64,000 nucleotides of DNA, taken from assembly GCF_001625575.1 (NCBI RefSeq), contig NZ_AUXV01000019.1, positions 62,001 to 126,000 of the forward strand. The letters are read 5' to 3'. Shown here piece by piece: positions 28,096-37,625 of the stretch. Numbering within the stretch: the first letter of the stretch is position 1; each line of letters begins with the position of its first letter. A program made the position numbers and the translations under genes. The notes below the pieces were generated by a model. It worked only from the letters and a program-made list of their open reading frames with translations, had not been told where the DNA came from and made no database searches. This stretch comes from Pseudoalteromonas luteoviolacea S2607. GTDB taxonomy: Bacteria > Pseudomonadota > Gammaproteobacteria > Enterobacterales > Alteromonadaceae.

Positions 28096-28165
28096 GTGTC
28101 CAGAGGTGTGTCCAGCCCCGTACTTTTGTGACACGTTTGGACATTTGAAGTGTCCGTTCGGACAC
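28096..28165 (+). promoter_or_regulatory. Cluster of GTGTCC half-sites, probable enhancer for the efflux operon
   Basis: A palindrome GTGTCC-GTTC-GGACAC occupies 28150-28165. Additional half-sites lie at 28096 and 28108 (GTGTCC, 12 bases apart) and 28139 (GGACA, reverse). The sites end about 60 bases upstream of the -24 element, the usual position of an NtrC-type upstream activating site. The likely binder is the sigma-54 response regulator at 32890; that is inference from position. Confidence 0.6.
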
Positions 28166-28225
28166 AGAATAAAATAGAAAATATAAAAATGTTATTATTA
28201 TCAATAATTTAAAATTTATTGAATG

Positions 28226-28243
28226 TTGGCACTGTCTTCGCTT
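28226..28243 (+). promoter_or_regulatory. Sigma-54-type (-24/-12) promoter of efflux module 1
   Basis: TTGGCACTGTCTTCGCTT has GG at 28228-28229 and GC at 28240-28241, exactly 10 bases apart, and matches the TGGCAC-N5-TTGC consensus except C for the second T. Transcription would start near 28252, giving a leader of about 26 bases before the ATG at 28278. Confidence 0.7.
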
Positions 28244-28277
28244 TTATCTATGCATAGAATGTCAAAAGGTGAAAACT

Positions 28278-29546
28278 ATGATAGATGGAACGCAGTCTCA
28301 AGATGAATTGATTACGCCAGATAAATCCAAAGGTAAGGTGAAGTATGCGTTAATCGCTTTACTGATGACCGTTATGACCGTTGTTTCTATTCCTGCAATT
28401 AGCCAGTGGTATGCAGGAATTAAAACAGTGTCCTATGAACAGCTCCTGACCGCAAAAGTAGTACGACAAGATTTAATTCGCGATGTTTCCGTATCAGGGC
28501 GCTTAGTGGCTGCCAACGCTCCGCAAATATATAGCCCAGAACCGGGTCAAGTAACATTGCTCGCTAAGCCGGGGGATTCAGTGGATAAAAACGCACTGAT
28601 TGCTCGTATTGAGAGCCCTGAATTAGATGCTTTGATTGAACAGCAAATGTCTTTATTGGCGCAGCTCAAGCTTGAAGCCGATAGAGGGCTACTGGCTGAT
28701 GATGAAGCTCAATTGGATTTAGAGCGCAGTTTAGATGAAGCCACTGTGCGCTTAAACGCCGCAAAGCGGGAGCAACTCCGTTCGCAAGAGTCTTATGAGA
28801 AGCAAGTGATTAGTCAGTTAGATTATGCACGAAGCAAAGATACATTGCTCGAAGCTGATTTGATGCACCAACATGCTCAAAAACGTGTTGAGCTGGCAAA
28901 AAAGCGATTAACTTTTGAAGCGAAAACCAGAGATTTTGCTGTAAAACGCCAAAAACAAATCCTAGATGAACTAAAACGAAGAAAGCGTGCTTTAGAGGTT
29001 CAAGCACCCGTGTCCGGCGTTGTCGGTAACTGGCTAGTACAGCAAAAAGAAGCGGTGTCAGATGCGCAAGCGCTTATGACCATAGTGGATTTATCTGAAT
29101 ACGAAGCGGAACTTCACGTACCTGAGTTTTACGCTGATGACTTGGGTATTGGGCTCAATGTGGAATTGACGTTAGCGGGTCAGTTGCTAGACGGGAAGAT
29201 CAGCTCTGTTTCACCTGAAATTGATCAGAACCAGATCGTTGTGCGTGCAAAAGTGGCAAGTAACACAGGTGCAAAGCTACGCCAAAATCAGCGCATCAAT
29301 GGTCGGATTGAGTTTGAGAAAAAGCCGCAGGTATTGCAAGTGAAAAGAGGCCCTTTTCTTAACGCTTATGGTGGAAAACAAGCCTTTATAATCGCCGAAA
29401 ATGTTGCGAATTTACGCGAAATTAAGACCGGAGCTAGTAGTGTAGATTACATTGAGCTAATTGCTGGCGTAAAAGAAGGGGACGAAATTATTATCTCGGA
29501 TTACGAGTCGTTTAGCCAAAGTCAGACATTTAATATTGATAAATAA
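28278..29546 (+). CDS. Efflux periplasmic adaptor (HlyD/MacA family), module 1
   Basis: The ATG at 28278 has AAAGG 8 bases upstream, giving 422 residues. A short cytoplasmic N-terminus and membrane helix (about 20-42) are followed by a lipoyl half-motif (YSPEPGQVTLLAKPGDSV), a long coiled-coil hairpin (about 110-225), the second lipoyl half (LEVQAPVSGVVGNW) and a beta-barrel part. This is the membrane-fusion adaptor of tripartite ABC exporters. The ATPase and two permease genes follow closely, so it is the first gene of a four-gene operon. No outer-membrane channel gene is present. Confidence 0.92.
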   Translation: MIDGTQSQDELITPDKSKGKVKYALIALLMTVMTVVSIPAISQWYAGIKTVSYEQLLTAKVVRQDLIRDVSVSGRLVAANAPQIYSPEPGQVTLLAKPGDSVDKNALIARIESPELDALIEQQMSLLAQLKLEADRGLLADDEAQLDLERSLDEATVRLNAAKREQLRSQESYEKQVISQLDYARSKDTLLEADLMHQHAQKRVELAKKRLTFEAKTRDFAVKRQKQILDELKRRKRALEVQAPVSGVVGNWLVQQKEAVSDAQALMTIVDLSEYEAELHVPEFYADDLGIGLNVELTLAGQLLDGKISSVSPEIDQNQIVVRAKVASNTGAKLRQNQRINGRIEFEKKPQVLQVKRGPFLNAYGGKQAFIIAENVANLREIKTGASSVDYIELIAGVKEGDEIIISDYESFSQSQTFNIDK

Positions 29547-29572
29547 GAACAAAATTTATAAAGGATAAGATC

Positions 29573-30298
29573 ATGCTTTCAATGAAAAACATTAGCAGAG
29601 TATATAGAAGTGAGACAATTCAAACGCATGCTTTACGGGATTTTAGTTTAGAGGTCGAAAAAGGCGAGTTTGTTGCTGTCACTGGCCCGTCTGGCTCGGG
29701 CAAATCAACATTCTTAAACGTGGCAGGCTTATTAGATGGCTTTACACAGGGCGAATATACCTTAGATGGGACAGACGTGAATGGTCTTTCTGATGATGAT
29801 TTATCGCGTTTAAGAAACGAAAAAATAGGGTTTATTTTTCAAAATTACAACCTCATTCCGGACTACAGCATTTTTGACAATGTTGACATGCCACTACGTT
29901 ACCGTGGGCTCAGTGCGAAACAAAGGCGTAACCGAATAGAATATGCGCTTGAGTTAGTGGGTCTTGCCAGTCGACACAACTATTTACCGAGCCAATTATC
30001 TGGTGGTCAGCAGCAACGTGTCGCCATTGCGAGAGCGTTAGCGGGAGAGCCAAAAATACTATTAGCAGATGAACCTACGGGTAATTTGGACTCGTTAATG
30101 GCTAGGCAAATCATGGACTTACTCAAAGAAATCAATGCACAAGGGAGCACAATTATCATGGTCACACATGACCCAGATCAGGCAAGGGAGGTAAATCGTA
30201 ATATTCAAATAATTGATGGCCAAATCACCGACTACAGCATTTACGCGCCAATGCAACCAGACTCAAGCATTGCACTTGATAAGCAACAGCCAGCATAA
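29573..30298 (+). CDS. MacB/LolD-type ABC ATPase, module 1
   Basis: 241 residues. Walker A GPSGSGKST, Q-loop IFQNYNLIP, signature LSGGQQQR, Walker B ILLADEPTGNLDS and switch histidine MVTHDPDQA are all intact. The AAAGGATAAG site precedes the ATG. It begins 26 bases after the adaptor gene and 14 bases before the first permease. It powers the FtsX-like permeases in the inner membrane by mechanotransmission rather than substrate passage through the membrane domain, as known for MacB-type systems. It is closely similar to the ATPase at 60065. Confidence 0.93.
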   Translation: MLSMKNISRVYRSETIQTHALRDFSLEVEKGEFVAVTGPSGSGKSTFLNVAGLLDGFTQGEYTLDGTDVNGLSDDDLSRLRNEKIGFIFQNYNLIPDYSIFDNVDMPLRYRGLSAKQRRNRIEYALELVGLASRHNYLPSQLSGGQQQRVAIARALAGEPKILLADEPTGNLDSLMARQIMDLLKEINAQGSTIIMVTHDPDQAREVNRNIQIIDGQITDYSIYAPMQPDSSIALDKQQPA

Positions 30299-30312
30299 GC
30301 AGGGAGCAAATT

Positions 30313-31602
30313 ATGGAAATGTTTTTGTATTACATACATTTATTTGCGCGTAATGTTAAGCGAACGCCACTCTTTTTTGCGCTTGTGATTTTAACTTTAT
30401 CTATTGGTATTGGCACATTATTGGCAAATTTATCAATGTTGTCTCTTATGTCTACAGATCCAATCCCCGGGAAGAGCGAGCAGATCTTCAACGTCAATAT
30501 GAATACTTATGCGGGAGCAAACAATCGGTTTGGAAGCATGCATGTATTGAGATACAGCGACGCAAAAGCGATTTTGGACTCAAAAGTTGCGAACAATGCG
30601 ACCATGCACTATTCCAGTATGGTGTATAGTCGCAGAGCAGACTCCCAAGATTTAACCCGTTATGCCAGCCCAACGCGCGCAACCACGGCTTCATTCTTTG
30701 AAGTAATGGGCGCACAATTTGCCCATGGTGAGCCTTGGAAAAATGAACATAGCAATAATATTGTGATTGGTCATGAGCTAAACGTTAAGCTGTTTGGTGG
30801 AGCGAATAGCGTTGGGGAAAAGCTAGAACTGCAAGGTAAAATTTACACCATTGTCGGTGTGCTTAAGCCCTGGGAAATGCGCCCACTGTTTTATCATGCG
30901 TCTGAAGGAAAAGCATTTGATAAGACAGATGATATTTTCGTACCCATTGAAGTGGCCATCGATAATAATTGGGCTGTATTTGCTCGCACAATGTCAACCG
31001 ACAGTTATACAACGCTTGACCAAACACGTCAGATTAATGCGTACTACATCCAAGTCTTTGTTGAGCTATTAGATGACAAGCAACACCTCGCATTTCAGAC
31101 CTTCATTGATGGTTATGCCAATCAACTGAAAGAAAAAGGTAACCACCGCCACGAGGTAGATAATCGACTTTACAACGTCAATGAGTGGTTAGATAAAAAC
31201 GAGGTCGTCAATAAAGATCTATTGGCTTTCACGATTGCGACAGGTTTGTTTTTATTAGTTTGTATTTTCAATGCCAATAGTTTGATGCTATCACGATATC
31301 AAGCGAGTCAGTTTGAAGCGAACTTAAGGCGCGCTGTTGGCGCAAGTAAAAAGCAAGTATTTTTTCAAGGTGTTGTAGAAAGTATCATACTTGGGATTAT
31401 CTGCGCGTTACTTTCCTTTGTCTTAGCATTTAGCTTACTGGCGCTTTATAGACAATTGTTTGATGAGCTCGCGCCAGTAGCGGAGTTGCCGCTGCATATG
31501 CTTGTCATTGGCTTGGGGGTTGCCTTGACCTCTAGCCTCTTGAGTACAGTATATCCATTAATTCAAGGTACTCGCACATCACTTGCAAGCATTTTAAAAT
31601 AG
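30313..31602 (+). CDS. FtsX/MacB-type ABC permease, first subunit of module 1
   Basis: 429 residues. One N-terminal membrane helix (about 18-42), a large periplasmic MacB_PCD-like domain (about 45-300), then three C-terminal helices with the coupling motif LRRAVGASKKQVFFQGVVE. This is a four-helix FtsX subunit. A second, different permease follows 9 bases later, so the transporter is probably a heterodimer rather than the homodimer of MacB. GGGAGC precedes the ATG. Confidence 0.9.
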   Translation: MEMFLYYIHLFARNVKRTPLFFALVILTLSIGIGTLLANLSMLSLMSTDPIPGKSEQIFNVNMNTYAGANNRFGSMHVLRYSDAKAILDSKVANNATMHYSSMVYSRRADSQDLTRYASPTRATTASFFEVMGAQFAHGEPWKNEHSNNIVIGHELNVKLFGGANSVGEKLELQGKIYTIVGVLKPWEMRPLFYHASEGKAFDKTDDIFVPIEVAIDNNWAVFARTMSTDSYTTLDQTRQINAYYIQVFVELLDDKQHLAFQTFIDGYANQLKEKGNHRHEVDNRLYNVNEWLDKNEVVNKDLLAFTIATGLFLLVCIFNANSLMLSRYQASQFEANLRRAVGASKKQVFFQGVVESIILGIICALLSFVLAFSLLALYRQLFDELAPVAELPLHMLVIGLGVALTSSLLSTVYPLIQGTRTSLASILK

Positions 31603-31611
31603 GGAATAGCT

Positions 31612-32835
31612 ATGAATATCAAAGCATTAATTAAGTCTATGTTGCTGAGAAAGTTCGCCACCGGATTGCTGGTATTTCAGCTTATTTTAACCCTTGGATT
31701 AGCTTGTAACAGCTTATTATTAAGTATAGAAGCGAACGAAAAATTGTCTCGTGACGTAGGTTTCGACATGGATAATGTGGTGGCATTTCAAATTCGCCCC
31801 ACTTCTGAAGCGTTTCTTGATGCAGACTTTTTCTTGTCTATTGTTGATGAAGATATGGCTGCGTTAAAAGCGCTACCAGAGGTTTCGTTCGTCTCATATA
31901 CGAATCAACTACCTTTGATGCGTGGTGGTAACTATCATTCTATTGAAGACATCAATCACCCTGAAGATGTGCCCACTGACGATCAGTTTAGTGGCATACC
32001 GACGTATTACACGGGTAAAGATTTCTTTCGCCTTCTAGGTGCAAGCATGTTTCAGGGGAGAAATTTTGAAGCGTCAGACGATGCAACCCGAGGCTATTTA
32101 GAAAATACCGATTTTGAGGCAAACATCATCATAACGCGCTCGCTTGCAGAGGCTTTGTACCCCAATGAATCTGCTGTTGGAAAACACACAAATGAAGGTC
32201 GTGTAATTGGGGTAGTATCAGATATAGCGATTACACCATCACGACAATACGCACATCATGGCATTTTTAAATATAGAAATATGGCGCGTGCGCAAAGTCG
32301 AATGTTCTATCTGTTAAAAGTGGCGCCTGGAAAATTACAGGATACTAAAAACAAAGTCCTTGAAGCGTTAAAGAAGGTCCATCCTGAGCGTGACATTAAA
32401 GATATCTTCACAATGACACAGCATCACAGTGACTATTATAAAGAAGCAACGAGTTTGGCGATTTTGTTTAGCTTATTAACGGCATTTATGTTGTTTGTAA
32501 CTATGATAAGCAGCTTTGCTCATGCACATTTTCATGCCTCAAAACAGAAAAAATTAATCGGAATTAGACGTGCATTAGGGGCGCGAAAAAAAGACGTATT
32601 ACTCTATGTAATGAGTGAAAACTGGTTAATTAGTGTGATAGCCGCAGGGTTAGGTATTGCTAGTGTGATTGCCATTAACATGCTACTGGGTAAGGTAATT
32701 TCAATGCCTAAGCCCGATGTTACCAGTTATTTAAGTTGTGTTATTATCGTGTTTCTCTCTGGTACACTGGCAACTTGGTTACCAGCTTGGAAAACAACAA
32801 AAATCGCGCCCGTTACGGCTACCCGAACGGTATAA
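31612..32835 (+). CDS. FtsX/MacB-type ABC permease, second subunit of module 1
   Basis: 407 residues with the same four-helix layout: N-terminal helix (about 17-38), periplasmic domain, and C-terminal helices carrying the coupling motif IGIRRALGARKKDVLLYVMSE. It differs strongly from the first subunit in the periplasmic part, which supports a heterodimeric channel. A perfect hairpin separates it from the downstream regulator gene. Confidence 0.9.
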   Translation: MNIKALIKSMLLRKFATGLLVFQLILTLGLACNSLLLSIEANEKLSRDVGFDMDNVVAFQIRPTSEAFLDADFFLSIVDEDMAALKALPEVSFVSYTNQLPLMRGGNYHSIEDINHPEDVPTDDQFSGIPTYYTGKDFFRLLGASMFQGRNFEASDDATRGYLENTDFEANIIITRSLAEALYPNESAVGKHTNEGRVIGVVSDIAITPSRQYAHHGIFKYRNMARAQSRMFYLLKVAPGKLQDTKNKVLEALKKVHPERDIKDIFTMTQHHSDYYKEATSLAILFSLLTAFMLFVTMISSFAHAHFHASKQKKLIGIRRALGARKKDVLLYVMSENWLISVIAAGLGIASVIAINMLLGKVISMPKPDVTSYLSCVIIVFLSGTLATWLPAWKTTKIAPVTATRTV

Positions 32836-32848
32836 AGAAAGGATAGAT

Positions 32849-32876
32849 ACCCTACTTGTATTTCATCAAGTAGGGT
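32849..32876 (+). other. Hairpin between the transporter genes and the regulator gene
   Basis: ACCCTACTTG (32849-32858) pairs perfectly with CAAGTAGGGT (32867-32876) around 8 bases. There is no T-tract. It may be a partial terminator, an RNase processing barrier or a stabiliser that sets the ratio of transporter to regulator. Confidence 0.5.
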
Positions 32877-32889
32877 TAGATAGCAAGCT

Positions 32890-34155
32890 ATGAACACAAT
32901 TCTCGTTGTCGATGATAACCCCGATATTTTAGATGCATTAGATCTATTGCTGAGCATACATAATTACAAAGTGATAAGTGCCTCTAATGTGAAAGAAGCC
33001 TTACTGAGTGTTTCTCGGCAAAAAATAGATCTTGTGATTCAAGATATGAATTTCAGTGAAGGCACTACATCGGGTGAAGAAGGCAAACAGCTTTTTTATG
33101 CGATAAAAGCACTTAACCCAGCGTTACCCATTATAGTTATTACGGCTTGGAGTCAGTTAGAAACCGCCATAACGTTAATCAAGTCAGGGGCTGCTGATTA
33201 TCTACCCAAACCTTGGGACGACCACAAGCTTCTTGAAACAATAACAGAACATATTTCTGCCTCAATCCAGCCGGATGAAACAAATGCGCTTATTTATCAG
33301 AGTAAAGAGATGGCTGAGCTTATCTTTACCGCTACGAAAGTAGCGAGTGCACAGATAAATATATTAATCACAGGCCCCAATGGTTCTGGAAAAGAAAAGT
33401 TAGCTGACTTTATTCACCAAAAATCAAGTCGAGCGTATGCACCGTTTATAAAAGTGAACATGGGGGCAATTCCGCAAGAGTTAATGGAAGCGGAGTTGTT
33501 TGGCGCTGAAAAAGGCGCATTTACGGGGGCTAACCAAGCTCGTGCAGGGCGCTTTGAAGCCGCTGATGGTGGCACGTTATTTTTAGATGAGATCGGCAAT
33601 TTAACATTATCTGGCCAAATGAAATTACTGCGCGTTTTGCAAACAGGGGAGTTTGAGCGATTGGGGTCGAATGTGACGCAAAAAGTGGATGTAAGAGTTA
33701 TTAGTGCAACGAATGCAAATTTGCAGGTAGACATTAAAAGTGGTGCTTTTAGAGAGGATTTGTATTATCGCTTAAATGGCATGGAGTTATCCATTTTGCC
33801 ATTGAACAAACGCAAAGGCGACATTTTACCCCTTGCTCAGCATTTTATAGGCGTTGATGCGGCGCTCTCAAAAGACGCAGAGCAGTTTTTACTGCAACAT
33901 AGTTGGCCTGGCAATGTGAGAGAGTTAGAAAATACTTGCAAGCGTGCACTGATTTTTGCCGAGGATGGGCAAGTGACGGCCAGCAACCTAGCCGGCCAGA
34001 CCCAATCAGCGACGTTGAGCGAGAAAGAGCATATATCAGCGGTGTTAGAGAAGCATGATTGGACGATTGCGCATGCGGCGCAAGAGCTCGGTTTAAGCAG
34101 ACAAACGCTATACCGACGTATAGAAAAGTTTAAGCTGGTCAAAGGTGAACAATAA
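32890..34155 (+). CDS. Sigma-54-dependent response regulator (NtrC family)
   Basis: 421 residues. Receiver domain (1-120) with acidic pair D8-D9, phospho-acceptor D52 and K107. The AAA+ domain (about 135-370) has Walker A GPNGSGKEK, the sigma-54 contact loop GAFTGA (209-214), Walker B GGTLFLDEIG and the arginine-finger region. A Fis-type helix-turn-helix ends the protein (391-413, AAQELGLSRQTLYRRIEKF). It overlaps no gene but is followed at once by its kinase. It most likely activates the efflux operon from the sites at 28096-28165. Confidence 0.95.
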   Translation: MNTILVVDDNPDILDALDLLLSIHNYKVISASNVKEALLSVSRQKIDLVIQDMNFSEGTTSGEEGKQLFYAIKALNPALPIIVITAWSQLETAITLIKSGAADYLPKPWDDHKLLETITEHISASIQPDETNALIYQSKEMAELIFTATKVASAQINILITGPNGSGKEKLADFIHQKSSRAYAPFIKVNMGAIPQELMEAELFGAEKGAFTGANQARAGRFEAADGGTLFLDEIGNLTLSGQMKLLRVLQTGEFERLGSNVTQKVDVRVISATNANLQVDIKSGAFREDLYYRLNGMELSILPLNKRKGDILPLAQHFIGVDAALSKDAEQFLLQHSWPGNVRELENTCKRALIFAEDGQVTASNLAGQTQSATLSEKEHISAVLEKHDWTIAHAAQELGLSRQTLYRRIEKFKLVKGEQ

Positions 34156-34156
34156 C

Positions 34157-35449
34157 ATGCTTTGGGTAGCCTTTATTGGGCAGGCATTATTCTTTGTCGC
34201 AACTTACTTGTTTATCAGTCAATACCCTTGGTTACTACTCGCCGCAGGCGTTAGCTTTAATGGTGTGATTGGGTGCCTGATTCATCAAAGGTCTAAACAA
34301 CTGCAAAACGCAGATCGCAGCCTAGAGCAGGGGTTGCTGAGTCTTATGGATTCGGACTTTTCTGTCAGCATCCCTACTGCTAAAGATGGTAATCGAGACG
34401 CTATTTTTGATCTATTTAATCGATGTGCGGATAAATTGAGAAAAGAGCGCCAACATTTATATCAACGAGAGATGCTACTAGATAAGGTGCTTAATACGTC
34501 TCCGGTTGTGACCTTTCTGGTAGATATTAATCAAAGAATCATTTTTGCCAATCGCGCCGCAGAATTGATGTTCAACCACGGAAACTCAATATTAGGTTAC
34601 AGCTGGAGTGATGTTTGCGCGAAGTTAGCCCCCGATTTTGTGCAAGCTTTACAACAAAGTGGTGAGAGCATATTCACTTTAAAAAATGCGCAAGGTGAAG
34701 AACAAGCATGGCATTTAGCGAAGTCTGGCGTACGGATACACCAAGCTAATAACACTTTGTATTTACTTAAGTCCATTACCAATGAATTGAATCGACAAGA
34801 AGTTCAAACGTGGAAAAAAGTGATTAGAGTGATCAGCCATGAGCTCAATAACTCAATAGCACCTATTAGCTCAATGTGTCATTCGGGACAGTTGTTGGCT
34901 AAGAATCTAGACGAGCCGAGGTTGGACCGAGTATTTAGTTCAATATCTCGACGAGTTGATCACCTAAATGAGTTTATTAAAGGCTATGGTGCGCTGTCTA
35001 AGTTAAAAATGCCAGACAAGCGCGTCATAGATTGGCAGGTGCTATTGGAGCAAATCAGCGCGTTATATACATTTAATCTGGTCACCGACATTCCCAAAAC
35101 TGATGTCTATGCAGACGAACATCAAATAGAACAAGTTTTAATCAACATATTAAAAAATGCACATGAAGCTTATTCAGAATTTGAGTCTATGGGAGAGGTG
35201 TGTCTGGCTATTAGTGAGCAGAGTCAAGGTGGTATTGGTATTGAAATCTCCGATAATGGACCAGGCATGGCCGCTGAAGTCTTAGAAAATGCATTATTAC
35301 CATTCTACTCGACTAAACATTCAGGGACCGGCCTTGGCCTGGCATTATGCCGAGAAATAATTGAGGCGCACCAAGGCAAACTGTCTTTTTACAATCGCAA
35401 AAGTGGTGGATTAACGGTACGTATTTTCCTGCCAGCTCGATTGTTATAA
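34157..35449 (+). CDS. Sensor histidine kinase, partner of the sigma-54 regulator
   Basis: 430 residues from the ATG at 34157 (a GTG at 34145 would overlap the regulator). Two N-terminal membrane helices (about 3-45) with almost no periplasmic loop are followed by a HAMP-like linker, a PAS-like domain (about 105-205), HisKA with ISHELNNSIAP and HATPase with LINILKNAHEA, ISDNGPGM and GTGLGLALC. The NtrY-like design suggests it senses a membrane or cytoplasmic signal, perhaps the state of the envelope or of the transporter itself. It is co-transcribed with the regulator. Confidence 0.92.
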   Translation: MLWVAFIGQALFFVATYLFISQYPWLLLAAGVSFNGVIGCLIHQRSKQLQNADRSLEQGLLSLMDSDFSVSIPTAKDGNRDAIFDLFNRCADKLRKERQHLYQREMLLDKVLNTSPVVTFLVDINQRIIFANRAAELMFNHGNSILGYSWSDVCAKLAPDFVQALQQSGESIFTLKNAQGEEQAWHLAKSGVRIHQANNTLYLLKSITNELNRQEVQTWKKVIRVISHELNNSIAPISSMCHSGQLLAKNLDEPRLDRVFSSISRRVDHLNEFIKGYGALSKLKMPDKRVIDWQVLLEQISALYTFNLVTDIPKTDVYADEHQIEQVLINILKNAHEAYSEFESMGEVCLAISEQSQGGIGIEISDNGPGMAAEVLENALLPFYSTKHSGTGLGLALCREIIEAHQGKLSFYNRKSGGLTVRIFLPARLL

Positions 35450-35724
35450 TTCTAAGCGCTACTTCAGTGATGGTCTACGAAATCAATTTTCACAATTAGT
35501 TACAAAACAATCGCTTAAGATGCTTGTTTGTTTTTCTTAACGGGACTAAATTGGGGCTTAAGGAATAAACCAGAAGCGTGAGTGGTTTGTTAGGTAATGT
35601 GTTATTTCAACTTTTACCGTCTACTGCCTCGCACTTTTGGTGGCTGAGCCCATCTTCCTGATCAAGGATGGATATGGTAGATGGACACATAAAAAAGCCT
35701 TATTCTTTAAATACACCGAGAGTT

Positions 35725-37524
35725 TTAATGGGGTGACCCTTTAGTTTGTATCGGCAGTACAAGAGTAAATTGACAGTATTTACCCTCTTGTGAGTCAACG
35801 AGTAATTTGCCTCCGAGCCTTTTGCTCAAATTATAGCTGACGGAGAGCCCCAGTCCCGTCCCTTCTCCCACAGCCTTGGTGGTGTAAAATGGATCAAAAA
35901 CATGCTTTTGCTTTTCAAAACTGATACCGGGACCATTATCTCGAACAGCAATGTGAATAGCCCCGTTGGTTTCTTCTGAGCTGACTTCAATAATGTGTTC
36001 GGTAGATGGGTTAATTGCCAAAGCTTGATAGGCATTTTTGATTAAGTTGGTCAGGATCTGCTGAATGAACCCTGCATTTGAAACGATTTCGCTCTGATGC
36101 GTGAAGCGAGTCTTGATAGGGATATCGCTAACATTTGTTGAGCGAAGGAGTGTAAGGCTTTGTGATAACAGATCTTTTAAATCAAGTTCTGTGCGCTGAG
36201 CTTTACCATTGAAAGATTGTAAATCTTTAATAATTTCACTGACTCTAGTTAGACCCATCTGAGATTGGGCTACAATTTCACGCATATCGTCGTAAATAAA
36301 GTCAATTTCCGATTGGCCCCGGTAGTGGGTTATCTCATCTTTTATCTCATCCCTTCTATTTTGGTTGCCAACTTCTACAGCACTTAAAAATTGGTCATGC
36401 AAATTTTGCAGATTTAAAATGCTATCAAGGTAGTTGTCCATCGAACCAAAATTACTGAGGACAAAAGACAAAGGGTTGTTGATTTCATGGGCAATACCCG
36501 CTGCAAACTGCCCTACTGTGGCCATTTTCTCGCTATGCGCGAGCTGTTCTTGTGTCTCTTTTAGTTCAATTAAAGCGTGCTTGAGTCGTGTACATTGCTT
36601 TTTGAGCCGCCTTTCTGACTCTTTACGTTCTAGCAGCATAGTGAGCTGTTCGGCAGCTTTGCTGATCACATCGATTTGACGCATGGAGACAGACTCCATC
36701 GCATTCTCATCTATGAAGAACACCATGAGTTCCAAGACTTTACCATACACAACGATTGGGAATATAAGATAACTACTCAGTTTTAATTTGAGTAACCGGC
36801 TCAAAGCGGAAAATGCGTCAATGCTTGGCAGTAAGTCAATTTGCGGTTTTTTTTCACTGAGGGCCCGTTGCAAGTAGGGGGGTAAAGTGGGAAGCTGAAA
36901 CGCTTGGTTTAACGTACTTTCTAGTTCGCCTAAGTCAGGAGAGCAGCTGGTTATAGTGCCTTCTCCCTGTGCATTGATTTTGATTCTGCATTGAACAGAA
37001 GCGCAGGCAATACTAGATAGCGCTTGCATAAACTTAAGCATGACTTCGTTCACGTTGTTATTATTTCGGTGTAGGTGCGCGACACTCATTAATAAGTTGC
37101 TCTCAGCTTGATGCTGTTCAGTGACTTGTACAAAGCGTCGCCAAGCTTTGACATTGCGATCAATAACGCTTTGATTAAGCGCTCTTTTGTCTGTGGTTAA
37201 AGTAATAAAGCTCGCAATGCTGTATTCCTCTATCCAGTTTAACGCATCCGGCATATGTTCTGGTGGGTGTGCGACAACAAAAATAGCGTCTTTGTCTTGC
37301 ATGGCATGTCGGACATGCGATAAAACTTGGCTGGCCAATTGCTCGGATTCAGTATCATGTACATACAATACTAAAACGCCGGGGCGGTGCTTTCTATAGG
37401 CTTTTTTAAAGAGTTTAAAGTTTTCAGCATTATGCTTTTCACATTGTGATTGCGCTAAAATGACGTCTAACTCTTCAGAAGTTGATTCAGATACCACGAC
37501 TATTTGGTTGTTTAAATTGTCCAT
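35725..37524 (-). CDS. Histidine kinase with degenerate N-terminal receiver domain
   Basis: 599 residues, no membrane helices, so cytoplasmic. Residues about 5-125 fold like a receiver domain but lack its active site: the acidic pair is VSES, the phospho-acceptor strand reads LVLYVHD and the switch lysine is missing (ITLTTD). A GAF-like domain (about 140-300) and a coiled coil (300-335) follow. HisKA (GIAHEINNPLS, His346) and HATPase (LTNLIKNAYQAL, DNGPGIS, GTGLGLSVS) are intact. It is divergent from a BLUF photoreceptor gene 101 bases away, suggesting a shared pathway. No response regulator is adjacent. Confidence 0.9.
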   Translation of the reverse strand: MDNLNNQIVVVSESTSEELDVILAQSQCEKHNAENFKLFKKAYRKHRPGVLVLYVHDTESEQLASQVLSHVRHAMQDKDAIFVVAHPPEHMPDALNWIEEYSIASFITLTTDKRALNQSVIDRNVKAWRRFVQVTEQHQAESNLLMSVAHLHRNNNNVNEVMLKFMQALSSIACASVQCRIKINAQGEGTITSCSPDLGELESTLNQAFQLPTLPPYLQRALSEKKPQIDLLPSIDAFSALSRLLKLKLSSYLIFPIVVYGKVLELMVFFIDENAMESVSMRQIDVISKAAEQLTMLLERKESERRLKKQCTRLKHALIELKETQEQLAHSEKMATVGQFAAGIAHEINNPLSFVLSNFGSMDNYLDSILNLQNLHDQFLSAVEVGNQNRRDEIKDEITHYRGQSEIDFIYDDMREIVAQSQMGLTRVSEIIKDLQSFNGKAQRTELDLKDLLSQSLTLLRSTNVSDIPIKTRFTHQSEIVSNAGFIQQILTNLIKNAYQALAINPSTEHIIEVSSEETNGAIHIAVRDNGPGISFEKQKHVFDPFYTTKAVGEGTGLGLSVSYNLSKRLGGKLLVDSQEGKYCQFTLVLPIQTKGSPH

Positions 37525-37625
37525 AACTCAGCGCACCTTGCCTTGTTTTTTGTTTAACTATAGCCAATGATTAAATTTTGGGCGAAAGTTCAGTTGCGTC
37601 AATAAATTACTAGGAGAGTGATAAA

